DNA of 43,197 bases from Candidatus Phosphoribacter baldrii (GTDB taxonomy: Bacteria > Actinomycetota > Actinomycetes > Actinomycetales > Dermatophilaceae), in NCBI GenBank assembly GCA_016704565.1, contig JADIZV010000005.1, positions 1 to 43,197 of the forward strand, written 5' to 3'. This document shows, in pieces, positions 21,199-29,849 of the stretch (its first letter is position 1; each line of letters begins with the position of its first letter). The notes beneath the pieces are model-generated. The model was not told the DNA's origin and did not search any database. It saw only the letters and a program-made list of their open reading frames with translations. Both the position numbers and the translations under genes were made by a program.

Positions 21199-22293
21199 AT
21201 GAGCCTCGTCCGGAAGGCGTTGGCCCATCTCGGGCTCACTGCCGCAGTCCACGTCGTGATGCTGGCCGTCTTGCTGGGAAGTGCCCCTGCGGCCGCGGCC
21301 AACACCCCCTCGTTGACCACCTCGTTGACCACCTCGTTGACCACCTCGTCGAGCGCTTGGGAGGAGTGCGCCACACCGATGCGGACCCTCTTCTGCCGGA
21401 CCGTCAGCCCGACGACTCCCCCGCCCACCCAACGGTCGACGGACCCCAGGACGGTCTCGAAGGTCGTCTGCAACACGGCGACGCTCAACGTCCGGATCAC
21501 TCCCGGCACCACCTATCCCCCCATCGCCACCTTGACCGCCGGGTCCGTGGTCTTCGGCACCATCAGCAACGGGTGGATGGCCCTGGCCCGTCCGTATGCC
21601 GGCCGCTTCGTCTCCGCGACCTACCTGTGCACCCGACCGACGCCCTCCTCCCCGCTGGCACCCGGAATGACCTATGCACCAGGCACGGTCGTCAATCCGG
21701 CTGAGCACCAACAAGTGCTCGTGGCCAAACAGACCGGCGGGACAACCGGGTCCTACCACGGCAGATGGGCGCGCTGGGAATGGAATGGGTCCTCTCGGGA
21801 CCAGGTCGGCGACACGACGACCGACGTCCGGTTCGGCAAGAACGGCGTGCTCGATGGCACCGTGCGGATCATGGGCTCCTTGACGACGCCCGCAGGCACC
21901 TATGCGCTGCCGATGGCGTTCGGCGAGGGCAATCCCGGCACCCGAGCCGAGTATCGGACGATCACCGATTGCTCATGGTGGATGGGCACGAGCGGCATCC
22001 CGTTGGGGGTGTTCAACCGCTGGTACGAAGCCTGCGGCACGACGTTCAGCGACGCCGAGGACCTGAGCTACTACCGGGACAAGGGCTACTACCGCCAAGC
22101 CGTCGTCATCGCGCACAACTACTACCCACCGCAGATCACCAGCGGTCCGGGGAGTTCCTCGGCGATCTTCCTGCACTACACGCCGGCCGGCGGCTACACC
22201 GCCGGGTGCGTCGGCCTCACCAACTTCACCGAACTGGTCAACACCGTTCGATGGCTCGACCCGACCAAGAGCCCGGTCATCGTCATCGGCTAG
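21199..22293 (+). CDS. Secreted L,D-transpeptidase (YkuD)-like protein
   Basis: 364 residues. The N-terminus is a signal peptide (basic start, hydrophobic run VHVVMLAVLLGSAPAAAA). A Ser/Thr-rich linker follows, encoded in part by three perfect 12-base repeats (21311-21346, Ser-Leu-Thr-Thr units), then an SH3-like stretch (TATLNVRITPGTTYPPI). The C-terminal domain has a conserved histidine (IFLHYTPAGG) and a candidate catalytic cysteine in YTAGCVGL, matching the H...(S/T)xGC pattern of YkuD L,D-transpeptidases. These enzymes form 3-3 cross-links or anchor proteins in peptidoglycan. The usual arginine after the cysteine motif is absent, so the activity is probable rather than certain. It follows the MurJ-like gene by 37 bases. 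Confidence 0.75.
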   Translation: MSLVRKALAHLGLTAAVHVVMLAVLLGSAPAAAANTPSLTTSLTTSLTTSSSAWEECATPMRTLFCRTVSPTTPPPTQRSTDPRTVSKVVCNTATLNVRITPGTTYPPIATLTAGSVVFGTISNGWMALARPYAGRFVSATYLCTRPTPSSPLAPGMTYAPGTVVNPAEHQQVLVAKQTGGTTGSYHGRWARWEWNGSSRDQVGDTTTDVRFGKNGVLDGTVRIMGSLTTPAGTYALPMAFGEGNPGTRAEYRTITDCSWWMGTSGIPLGVFNRWYEACGTTFSDAEDLSYYRDKGYYRQAVVIAHNYYPPQITSGPGSSSAIFLHYTPAGGYTAGCVGLTNFTELVNTVRWLDPTKSPVIVIG

Positions 22294-22303
22294 CACTCGC
22301 CGC

Positions 22304-23347
22304 TCACGACGCAGACGTGGCACCACCCACATGCCCGTATGCCGCGGTCACCCGATCGCGCCACCACGCCGTCCTCGCGGGTCCGGCGTCCCACCGGTCA
22401 ACCAGTTCTTCGGCCACCACAGGCGCCGAGCGTGACACACGGAGTTCGCCGGACACCTGCGCGACCGGCGCGACGACGACGTCGCCGGTGAGCAACGCCA
22501 GCGTCCCCAGCCCGCAGGCCCACGGCAGCTCCGGCAGCGCGGCTGCCAGAGCCACCCCGGCCGCCATCCCCACGGACGTGTCCAGGGCGGAGGAGACCAC
22601 CGCCGGAAGCCCGCACTCGGCGACGATCTCGAGCGCGCGGCATACGCCACCGAGGGGGGCGACCTTGACGACGACGAGGTCCGCGGCGCCTTCACGGGCG
22701 ACCCGCAACGGGTCGGCCGCCTTGCGGATCGACTCGTCGGCGGCGATCGGCACGTTAATGCCGTTGCGCGCCAACGCCGTTCGCAACCGGATGAGATCGG
22801 GGACGTCCGGACAGGGCTGCTCGGCATACTCCAGTTGGTATGCCGCGAGCGCACCGAGTGCGCGGGTCGCCTCGTCGACGTCCCAGCCGCCGTTGGCGTC
22901 GACCCGAATCCGCCCGGTCTCGCCGAGCACGTCGCGCACGGCGGCGACCCGGTCGAGGTCCTCGGGCAAGCCTTGACCGGGCTCGGCCACCTTGACCTTG
23001 GCCGTCGTGCACCCGGGGAACCGCGCGAGGACCCCAGCCACGTCGGTGGCCGGGACGGCAGGCACGGTCGCGTTGACCGGGATGTGATCGCGAACGGGAG
23101 GCGGCCACCCGGCATACGCAGCCTCGATGGCCGACGCGAGCCAACGGGAGGATTCGCGCGGGCCATATTCGAGGAACGGGCCGAACTCGCCCCATCCGAG
23201 CGGGCCTGGCAGCAGGGCGACCTCGCGTTCGGTCACCCCGCGGAAGGGCACCCGCAGCGGGATCCGGACCACCCGCACCCCAGCGAGCACCTCGCCCAGG
23301 GGCGGCAGCCCCGCGGGTCCTCGGGAACGAGGGGCGGCTGCGCTCAC
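22304..23347 (-). CDS. menC: o-Succinylbenzoate synthase
   Basis: Enolase-superfamily dehydratase of menaquinone synthesis, 347 residues. The KxK catalytic pair is in TTAKVKVAEPG, the metal ligands in RVDANGGWDVDEA, EQPCPD and AADESIRK, and the last catalytic lysine in VVKVAPLGG. GTG at 23347 overlaps the VOC gene stop by 4 bases. It runs opposite to menF/menD and menB/menE/menA, and converges on the transpeptidase gene with only 10 bases between stops. Confidence 0.93.
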   Translation of the reverse strand: MSAAAPRSRGPAGLPPLGEVLAGVRVVRIPLRVPFRGVTEREVALLPGPLGWGEFGPFLEYGPRESSRWLASAIEAAYAGWPPPVRDHIPVNATVPAVPATDVAGVLARFPGCTTAKVKVAEPGQGLPEDLDRVAAVRDVLGETGRIRVDANGGWDVDEATRALGALAAYQLEYAEQPCPDVPDLIRLRTALARNGINVPIAADESIRKAADPLRVAREGAADLVVVKVAPLGGVCRALEIVAECGLPAVVSSALDTSVGMAAGVALAAALPELPWACGLGTLALLTGDVVVAPVAQVSGELRVSRSAPVVAEELVDRWDAGPARTAWWRDRVTAAYGHVGGATSAS

Positions 23348-23748
23348 CGGTTGCGGGCCGACAGCACGCAGAACTCGTTGCCCTCGGGATCGGCCAACAC
23401 CGTCCAGCTCTCGGCCCCGGTCTGCCCGACGTCGACCCGCGTGGCCCCTCGCGCGAGCAACGCGGCGATCTCAGCGTCGCGGTCCTGGGTCGTGTGCGGC
23501 GCAAGGTCGAGATGCAGGCGGTTCTTCACCGACTTCCCCTCGGGGACGGTCACGAAGATCATCGCCTGACCGGCCGCGAGCCAGGTGGCCAGATCCTCGA
23601 TCGGCTGCTCGGACATGTGCGGCGGGATGATGACGACCTCGTCGTCGGCCTCATAGATGAGTTTCCAGCCCAACGTCTGTGCCCACCAACGGGACTGGGC
23701 GGCGATGTCATGACAGTCGACGACGACGGTGTACCAGCGCAGCGGCAT
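23344..23748 (-). CDS. VOC (glyoxalase/bleomycin-resistance) family protein
   Basis: 134-residue single-domain protein of the vicinal-oxygen-chelate fold. It has WYTVVVDCHDIAAQSRWW at the start, NRLHLDLAPHTTQDRDAE in the centre and SWTVLADPEGNEFCVLSAR at the end, the typical paired beta-alpha-beta pattern with a His-containing HLDL strand and terminal Glu. I chose the ATG at 23748, which lies inside a GTATGCCG octamer; codons upstream are open but unconserved. Substrate unknown. It is translationally coupled to menC, which may be coincidence. Confidence 0.8.
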   Translation of the reverse strand: MPLRWYTVVVDCHDIAAQSRWWAQTLGWKLIYEADDEVVIIPPHMSEQPIEDLATWLAAGQAMIFVTVPEGKSVKNRLHLDLAPHTTQDRDAEIAALLARGATRVDVGQTGAESWTVLADPEGNEFCVLSARNR

Positions 23749-23837
23749 ACCCGCGATTGTGCCAGCCACCAGTGTGAGGTGCGGCAACACCCGGTTACGG
23801 CAGGCTCGGCGCGCGGGTCAGGACATATCCTTCGGGG

Positions 23838-24812
23838 GTGAGCACCGGCGCCCTCCCCTTCGTCTCGGCGACCTTCGACGCCACCGCGTGGGAGCCAGTC
23901 GCCGGTTTCGACCTCACCGACATCACGTATCACCGGTGCGTGCTCCCGGGTCCCGCGAGCGGCACGGTGCGGATCGCCTTCGACCGACCGGACGTGCTCA
24001 ACGCCTTCCGACCGCACACGGTCGACGAGCTGTATCGGGCGCTCGATCATGCCCGGATGACCCCTGACGTGGGGTGCGTCCTGCTCACCGGCAATGGCCC
24101 GAGCCCGCGACAGGGCTCCTCGCCGACGACGGAAGGCTGGGCGTTCTGCACCGGCGGCGACCAGCGGATCCGGGGGCGCTCGGGTTATCAATATGCGGCC
24201 GATCCGGGCGGCGACCCCACCGCGCAGGGCATCGACGAGCGCCGGGTCAAGGCCGAGGGCGGGCGGCTGCACATCCTTGAGGTGCAACGGCTCATCCGCA
24301 CGATGCCCAAGGTCGTCGTTGCTGTCGTCTCCGGGTGGGCGGCCGGTGGCGGGCACAGCCTGCACGTCGTGTGTGACCTCACCATCGCCTGCCGGGAGCA
24401 CGCCCGGTTCAAGCAGACCGATGCCGATGTGGGGTCTTTCGACGGGGGTTATGGTTCGGCCTACCTCGCCAAGATGGTGGGTCAGAAGTTCGCGCGCGAG
24501 ATCTTTTTCCTCGGGCGCGCTTATTCGGCCGAGGACATGCACCGGATGGGCGCGGTCAACCTCGTCGCCGATCACGCCGAGCTCGAAGCCGTCGCCCTGG
24601 AGGTGGCCGCCGAGATCAACGGCAAGTCGCCGACCGCCCAGCGGATGCTCAAGTTCGCCTTCAACCTCCTGGATGACGGGCTCATGGGCCAGCAGGTCTT
24701 CGCCGGCGAGGCGACCCGGCTGGCTTACATGACCGACGAGGCCGTCGAGGGCCGCGATTCCTTCCTGCAGAAGCGTGACCCCGACTGGTCCGCTTTCCCG
24801 TGGTTCTTCTGA
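23838..24812 (+). CDS. menB: 1,4-Dihydroxy-2-naphthoyl-CoA synthase
   Basis: Crotonase-family enzyme closing the naphthoate ring from succinylbenzoyl-CoA; 324 residues, slightly long, as usual in actinobacteria. Signatures: RIAFDRPDVLNAFRPHTVDE, the oxyanion-hole loop AVVSGWAAGGGHSLHVVCDL, and ADVGSFDGGYGSAYLAKMVG with the conserved aspartate. FCTGGDQRIRG marks the MenB subgroup. GTG at 23838 lacks a clear ribosome-binding site; TATCCT at 23826-23831 six bases ahead would fit a leaderless transcript. Divergent from the VOC gene. Confidence 0.95.
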   Translation: MSTGALPFVSATFDATAWEPVAGFDLTDITYHRCVLPGPASGTVRIAFDRPDVLNAFRPHTVDELYRALDHARMTPDVGCVLLTGNGPSPRQGSSPTTEGWAFCTGGDQRIRGRSGYQYAADPGGDPTAQGIDERRVKAEGGRLHILEVQRLIRTMPKVVVAVVSGWAAGGGHSLHVVCDLTIACREHARFKQTDADVGSFDGGYGSAYLAKMVGQKFAREIFFLGRAYSAEDMHRMGAVNLVADHAELEAVALEVAAEINGKSPTAQRMLKFAFNLLDDGLMGQQVFAGEATRLAYMTDEAVEGRDSFLQKRDPDWSAFPWFF

Positions 24813-24834
24813 GCCTGGTTCGACGGCATACCCG

Positions 24835-26049
24835 ATGCGACTGCAGCCGATCGCCCTGCCTAGCGGACCAGCGCTCCTGGCCGCGGTAGGCCCGCTCGCC
24901 GCCGCCCTTGACGGGTCGGGGCCGCCGCTGCTGCCGTATGCCGCGGGCTCACCTCCCCCGGTCCTCTCCCCGGGCGCGGACGCCGACCTGCCCGAAGGGT
25001 TGGCGCTCGTGGTGTCCACCTCGGGGTCCACCGGCATCCCCAAACGGACGATGCTCACGGCCGACAACCTGCTGGCCTCGGCCGCCGCCGCCCACGACGT
25101 GCTGTCCGGGCCCGGGGCCTGGCTGCTGGCGTTGCCGGCGCACCACATCGCGGGGCTGCAGGTCATCATCCGGGCGGCCCTCGGGTCGGCGGGCGAGCCG
25201 TCGGTCATGGACCTCACGGGCGGCTTCAGCGTCGACGGATTCGTCCGGGCGGCTCGAGACATGCCGGACACACCCGACCCGACCTATGTGTCGCTCGTCC
25301 CCACCCAGGTCGCGCGGCTGTTGGCCGACCCCGCGGGAGTGGAGACGCTGGCGGCCTTCGACGCGGTGTTGTGCGGCGCGGCGGCCATCCCCGTGGCGGT
25401 GCGCACCCAGGCCCGAGATCTGGGCATCCACCTGGTCACCACGTTCGGGATGACCGAGACCGCTGGGGGCTGCGTCTACGACGGGATGCCCCTGCCGGTG
25501 AGCGAGGTGCACATCGACAACGACCGCCACGTCGTGCTCGGTGGTGCGACGGTGGCGGCGGGCTATCTCGGCGACCCGGCGATGACCGCCGACCACTTCA
25601 CCATCGACGCCGACGGGGTCCGGTGGTTCCGGGCCGAGGACCTGGGATTCCTCGACGACGACGGCCGACTGCACGTCACTGGGCGTGCCGACGAGATCAT
25701 CAACACCGGCGGGGTCAAGGTGGCACCCGGTCCGGTCGAAGACGCCTTGGTCCGCTATCTGCCCGGGGTCCGCGACGCCGTCGTCGTCGGCGTCCCTGAC
25801 CCCACGTGGGGTCAGGTGGTTGCCGCTGCAGTGACGATGCAGGCCCGGCCCGGTCGAGCAGCGTCGGGCGGGCGCGCCCGGATCGAAGACCGTGCTGCGC
25901 TCACCGTGGCCGAGGTGCGAGTGACGCTGCGCGGGATCGTCCCGGACGCGGCGTTGCCCAGGCTGTTGCAGGTCGTCGACGCCTTCCCCACCAAGGGCCC
26001 CGGCAAACCCGACCGCGCCGCGATCAGCGCCTCCTTCGTGCACCCCTGA
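24835..26049 (+). CDS. menE: o-Succinylbenzoate-CoA ligase
   Basis: AMP-forming acyl-CoA synthetase (404 residues) that activates o-succinylbenzoate. The P-loop is VSTSGSTGIPKRTM; further motifs are TTFGMTETAGGCVYDG, WFRAEDLGFLDDDGRLHVTGR and the C-terminal lysine region FPTKGPGKPDR. The short N-terminal domain is normal for MenE. ATG at 24835, 22 bases after the menB stop. The 139 bases between menE and menA hold no gene that I can see; a run of near-repeats of gtcac/cacgtcga is present at 26095-26135. Confidence 0.93.
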   Translation: MRLQPIALPSGPALLAAVGPLAAALDGSGPPLLPYAAGSPPPVLSPGADADLPEGLALVVSTSGSTGIPKRTMLTADNLLASAAAAHDVLSGPGAWLLALPAHHIAGLQVIIRAALGSAGEPSVMDLTGGFSVDGFVRAARDMPDTPDPTYVSLVPTQVARLLADPAGVETLAAFDAVLCGAAAIPVAVRTQARDLGIHLVTTFGMTETAGGCVYDGMPLPVSEVHIDNDRHVVLGGATVAAGYLGDPAMTADHFTIDADGVRWFRAEDLGFLDDDGRLHVTGRADEIINTGGVKVAPGPVEDALVRYLPGVRDAVVVGVPDPTWGQVVAAAVTMQARPGRAASGGRARIEDRAALTVAEVRVTLRGIVPDAALPRLLQVVDAFPTKGPGKPDRAAISASFVHP

Positions 26050-26188
26050 GCCCCCCGTAAGGTGGTGGCGGACGGCGTCGTCCTGCCCTGCGTCACCACG
26101 TCGATCACGCCGGTCACGTCGACCACGTCGAGGACGCCGGACCGCCAACCCAACCACCACAACCAGTTCGAAGGACCAGCTCACCGTC

Positions 26189-27067
26189 ATGGCCACGTTC
26201 GCCCAATGGGTCGCCGGAGCCCGCCCCCGGACCCTGCCCGCCGCCGTCTCCCCCGTCCTGGTCGGGACCGGCGCCGCGTATGCCGTGGGCCGTGGCGACT
26301 CGGGTCTGGCGCTGCTTGCGCTCGCGGTGGCGCTGTCGCTGCAGGTCGCAGTCAACTACGCCAACGACTATTCCGACGGCGTTCGTGGGACCGACGCACA
26401 ACGGGTGGGTCCGGTGCGACTCGTGGGGCAGGGTCTGGCCGTGCCTGGGGAAGTCAAGCTCGCGGCATACCTAGGGTTCTTCCTGGCCGCCCTCTTCGGG
26501 CTGGCCCTGGTGGCCCTCTCGCAGGCCTGGATCTTCATCCCGATCGGGCTGGCGGCGGTGGTGGCCGCTTGGCGCTACACGGGCGGGACCCGTCCGTACG
26601 GCTACCGCGGGCTCGGCGAAGTCATGGTGTTCATCTTCTTCGGCCTGGTGGCGACACTGGGGACCGAGGTGACCCAGGCGGGGGCGCCGTCGTGGCCGGG
26701 GCTGCTCGGTGCGGTCGGAATGGGGTGTCTGGCCTCGGCGATCCTGGTCGCCAACAACCTGCGCGACATCCCGTCCGACACCGTGGCTGGCAAGCGAACC
26801 CTTGCGGTGCGGCTCGGGGATGCCCGGACCCGGCGGCTGTGGCTGGCCCTGGTCGTGGCGGCGCTGGTTGCGGCCGCCTTGTGCGGGCTGTGGCGCTGGG
26901 GAGCGTTGGCCGCGTTGGCTGCCGTCGTGCTCGCGGTGCCGCCGTGGCGGACGTTGCGATCGGGTGCGGTCGGACGTGACCTCGTGCCGGTCCTGGTCGC
27001 CACTGGTCGCCTCCAACTCGGGTATGCCGTCCTGCTGGCTCTCGGCCTCACCCTCACCCCCCGCTGA
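26189..27067 (+). CDS. menA: 1,4-Dihydroxy-2-naphthoate polyprenyltransferase
   Basis: Membrane prenyltransferase (UbiA superfamily, 292 residues, about eight hydrophobic helices) that attaches the polyprenyl tail to dihydroxynaphthoate. The first Asp-rich motif is VNYANDYSDGVRGTD and the second NNLRDIPSDTVAGKRTLAV. The start MATFAQWVAGARPRTLPAA is typical of MenA. It is followed 17 bases after the stop by a hairpin (27085-27143) that may act as its terminator. Confidence 0.95.
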   Translation: MATFAQWVAGARPRTLPAAVSPVLVGTGAAYAVGRGDSGLALLALAVALSLQVAVNYANDYSDGVRGTDAQRVGPVRLVGQGLAVPGEVKLAAYLGFFLAALFGLALVALSQAWIFIPIGLAAVVAAWRYTGGTRPYGYRGLGEVMVFIFFGLVATLGTEVTQAGAPSWPGLLGAVGMGCLASAILVANNLRDIPSDTVAGKRTLAVRLGDARTRRLWLALVVAALVAAALCGLWRWGALAALAAVVLAVPPWRTLRSGAVGRDLVPVLVATGRLQLGYAVLLALGLTLTPR

Positions 27068-27084
27068 CCCCCCTTTTCACCCCG

Positions 27085-27143
27085 CCGAGATTGACGTTGG
27101 CTGCACGACACGCCGGGGCGTGTGGCTGCAACGTCAATCTCGG
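27085..27143. repeat. Hairpin A, left flank of the DUF559 cassette
   Basis: Left arm CCGAGATTGACGTT (27085-27098) pairs exactly with AACGTCAATCTCGG (27130-27143). A second inner stem ACACGCC/GGCGTGT (27108-27114 with 27117-27123) closes a two-base loop, and the pentamer GGCTG occurs on both sides. The same 14-bp stem recurs at 28250-28308 on the other side of the gene. It may double as the menA terminator. Confidence 0.9.
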
Positions 27144-27167
27144 GGTGGAGGGGCGGACGAGAGAACG

Positions 27168-27199
27168 GTGACTTATCCACAGGCGTGTGGGTAAGTCAC
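27168..27199. repeat. Hairpin B with a DnaA-box-like 9-mer
   Basis: GTGACTTATCCACA (27168-27181) pairs with TGTGGGTAAGTCAC (27186-27199) around a four-base loop; all pairs are Watson-Crick except one G-T wobble. TTATCCACA at 27173-27181 equals the consensus DnaA box. It lies between hairpin A and the DUF559 gene, so it may instead be a promoter-proximal regulatory site for that gene. Confidence 0.75.
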
Positions 27200-27307
27200 T
27201 CGTTGCATCCCGTGAATCCGACAGGCTCAATCCATGACCAGCCCAGCGCATGCGCGTCAGATGCCCATCCGTGCTGCCGACGGACCCGAGTTCACTGCGG
27301 AACAGAC

Positions 27308-28259
27308 GTGGCCCGCGATGGCCCTCTGCCCGGCGACCGAGCCGAGCCCGCGGCCTTCGAGCCGAGCCCACCAGCCTTCGAGCCGACTCCACCGCCACCG
27401 CCGGTCTCCCAACCCTTGGTGCGCACCAACTCCTTGCCGCCAGAGTGGTCTGTTCGCCGAGCCCGCCGGGTCCTGCAACCGGTGTTCCGAGGAGCACGCG
27501 CACTCTCACCCGACGACCTCAACACTCGCGAGCGCATGGCCGCCCTGCGCAGTCTGGTCGGCTCCGGTCCGGTGTGGGCCGGTCTGTCGGCGGCCCATCT
27601 GTTGGGGGCGGATACCCAGGCCATCGGACTGCCATTGGATCTTGCCAACGCCACGTCCGGGCGATTCCGTCATCGTGACGGTGTCCGAATGCGCCGCCTC
27701 CTGCTCACCGAGGAGGACATCGTCGAGACCGACCTCGGCCACTCAATGACCGCGTTGCGGACCGCACTTGGACCTGGCCGTCCGCGGAACCAGGCCTCTG
27801 GATATCGCCCGTGTCGATCAGGTCTTGCGCGTGGGCAGGGTGAGCGTCGCCGACCTTGGTGCCCTCGTGGACCGCAGCGGCGGGATGCGCGGCATACGGA
27901 CTGCACGAGCGAATCTCGCGGAACTGGACCCGCGCGCCGAATCGATCCCCGAATCGGTGTTGCGGCTGGAACTGGTGCGCCTCGGTCTGCCCCCTCCGAC
28001 GCCCCAACTTGAGGTTCGCGCTCCAGACGGGCGAGTCATTGCCCGGCTCGATTTGGGGTGGAAGGAGCAACGGGTCGGGGTTGAGTACGACGGGGAATAC
28101 CACGACGCCGATCGGCAACAGCGCAGCCGAGACCGGGGGCGGCACAACGAACTGCGGGCCGTCGACTGGACGGTCTATCAAGTCGACGCCATCCTCGGTC
28201 GGAACCCCACAGCGGTGTTCGACCTGCTGCGGCCGCACCTGCTCATGCCCCGAGATTGA
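27308..28259 (+). CDS. DUF559-type nuclease-fold protein, one apparent frameshift
   Basis: About 316 residues when repaired. The first half (VRRARRVLQPVFRGARALSP, SAAHLLGADTQAIGLPLDLA) resembles the AbiEi-antitoxin-like N-terminal region often found ahead of DUF559. The second half (VIARLDLGWKEQRVGVEYDG then a His-rich stretch, RAVDWTVYQVDAIL) matches DUF559, a PD-(D/E)xK/Vsr-like fold; the LDLGW aspartate and VEYDG glutamate are the likely metal ligands. The frame shifts near 27767-27770, where CTTGGAC should read CTGGAC. The N-terminus is uncertain: GTG 27308 is in frame and is followed by a Pro-rich repeat (PAAFEPSPPAFEPTPPPPP). The stop TGA lies inside the left arm of hairpin A'. Cellular role unknown; nuclease activity is inferred. 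Confidence 0.7.
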
Positions 28260-28308
28260 CGTTGCGGCCGGTAGGCCCGGCGTGTCCCGCAGCTAACGTC
28301 AATCTCGG
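28250..28308. repeat. Hairpin A', right flank of the DUF559 cassette
   Basis: CCGAGATTGACGTT (28250-28263) pairs exactly with AACGTCAATCTCGG (28295-28308); arms are identical to hairpin A although the loops differ, apart from an inner GCGG/CCGC stem (28264-28267, 28287-28290). Total length is also 59 bases. The DUF559 stop codon is embedded in the left arm. It lies between convergent genes and could terminate transcription. Confidence 0.9.
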
Positions 28309-28356
28309 CGGCAAGAAGGAGGGGTCAGCAGGTCGGCAGATCAGCGGGTCAGCGGA

Positions 28357-28698
28357 TCAGCTGGACTCGGCTTCGGCGTCTTCGGCCTCCGCGTCCTCGT
28401 CGGCGGCCGTCCGGCGCCGGTTGGGGTGCTCGGCCGCGGCAGACTCGGCCCGCTCACTCAACCGCCGGTTGACCCGGTCATTGATCCCCGTCGAGATGTC
28501 CTCGCGCATCTGGCGCAGCGCGAAGAACGAGATCGCCATCGACACCACCGCCGCAATGACCAGGCCCCAAAACATCTGGTCGGGGTAGCTGCGGATCAGC
28601 GACCCGAAATCACTGTCCAGGCCACGCAGCCATACCGCCCACACGACCCCGAAGCAGACGGCGAACAGCCCGAGGCGGACCACGGTGTACTTGAGCAC
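28357..28698 (-). CDS. DUF4229 small membrane protein
   Basis: 113 residues: two hydrophobic helices (YTVVRLGLFAVCFGVVWAVW and FWGLVIAAVVSMAISFFALR), then a charged tail rich in Arg and in Asp/Glu/Ala (DEDAEAEDAEAESS). This matches the actinobacterial DUF4229 family, whose genes sit next to ccs/men genes in related genomes. Function unknown. It is 54 bases from ccsB and probably co-transcribed with it. Confidence 0.8.
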   Translation of the reverse strand: MLKYTVVRLGLFAVCFGVVWAVWLRGLDSDFGSLIRSYPDQMFWGLVIAAVVSMAISFFALRQMREDISTGINDRVNRRLSERAESAAAEHPNRRRTAADEDAEAEDAEAESS

Positions 28699-28752
28699 GG
28701 CACCCTCTCACCACAGGACGAGCCGGACGGCCCGCCAGCCAAACCTCGGTCG

Positions 28753-29849
28753 TCACAGCCCCGAATACGAATGCTGCCCGACGAAGAACACGTTGACGAC
28801 CGCGAAGTTGATGATGATCGTCACGAAGCCCGCCAGCGCGATCCACATCGCCTTGCGCGGCTCCCACCCGGCAGTCGCCCGCGCGTGCATGTAGGCGGCA
28901 TACACAACCCACACGACGAACGTCCAGACCTCCTTGGGGTCCCACGTCCAGTAGGAGCCCCACGCCTTCTGCGCCCAGATCGCCCCCGCGACGAGCGTGA
29001 AGGTCCACAGGATGAACCCCACCATATTGAGCCCGTATGCCGTCCGCTCCAGACCCGCGGCCGACGGCAGCGTCTCGAGGAAGGTCGCCCGAGCCGGTGG
29101 CGTGGCCTCGCGTCGGGCCTTGACGAGATAGAGCGCCCCGACCGAGAAGCCGATGACGAACAACCCGACAGCGATGATCGCCACGGTCACGTGGATGACC
29201 AGCCAAACGCTCTTGAGCGCCGGCATGAGCTCGGCCGCCTCGGTATAGAAGGCGAGCAGCGCCGTCCCCAGGGTCAACAGCACCGGTCCGACAACGAACA
29301 GCCCCAGCCACTCCCACCGGTTGCGCCGAGCCAAAAGGCAATAGGCCACCGCAGCAGCCGTCGCCCCCGCCGTCGCGAACTCGAACATGTTGCCCCACGG
29401 CGGTCGCGACACGGCCAGCCCGCGCAGCACCACCGACCCGATGAGCACCAGCGTCGCCAGGCAGGTCATCCCGAAGGCACTTCCGGCGAGCTTGCGAGCC
29501 CGCAGCGACGGACCCCCGATTCGTCGCCGACGCCGAGCGTGCCTCCGGACCCAGCGCCCGCCGCCCCCCACCCCCGCCGCCGAACCCGCCGAACCCGCCG
29601 AACCCCCGAGCCAGCCGAACCCGAACTGGCCACACCGGCCCCCACGAGCTCCTTGGCCCGATCACCGGTCGCCTTCGCCCCCGCGACCGGCCCCAACGCA
29701 GCCAGGTATGCCGCATAGAGCAGCATCGCGATCGTGAACACCACCATCGCCGAATAGAGCGCCAGGTTCGCAGCGCTCGCCAACTCCGGCGACGGCGCCG
29801 CCCCGACAAGGGCAACGGCGGGCAGGGCCGCGGTCGACGGCATACTCAC
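28753..29849 (-). CDS. ccsB: System II cytochrome c biogenesis protein CcsB/CcsA type, one apparent frameshift
   Basis: Polytopic membrane protein that, with ResB, carries haem across the membrane and attaches it to apocytochrome c. The haem-binding Trp-rich motif is WGSYWTWDPKEVWTFVVW, with conserved histidines in VWLVIHVTVA and YMHARAT. An N-terminal helix (LYSAMVVFTIAMLLYAAYL) is separated from the core by a Gly/Ser/Ala/Arg low-complexity linker encoded partly by 9-base repeats (gaacccgcc on the plus strand, from 29582). Within that linker the frame breaks at 29603-29607, where C5 should be C6. Both halves are well conserved, so a sequencing error is favoured. The ATG is the one at 29849, overlapping the resB stop. 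Confidence 0.9.

Noticed and set aside
19590..21512. A 640-codon minus-strand frame opposite the MurJ-like gene
   Set aside because: Composition is Arg/Asp/Glu/Gln/His-rich shadow of a membrane protein; no motif.
26095..26135. gtcac/cacgtcga near-repeats before menA as an operator
   Set aside because: No clean symmetry or spacing; composition alone may produce them.
27173..27181. DnaA box as a replication origin
   Set aside because: Single box, no dnaA, dnaN or parAB nearby, and no AT-rich unwinding region.
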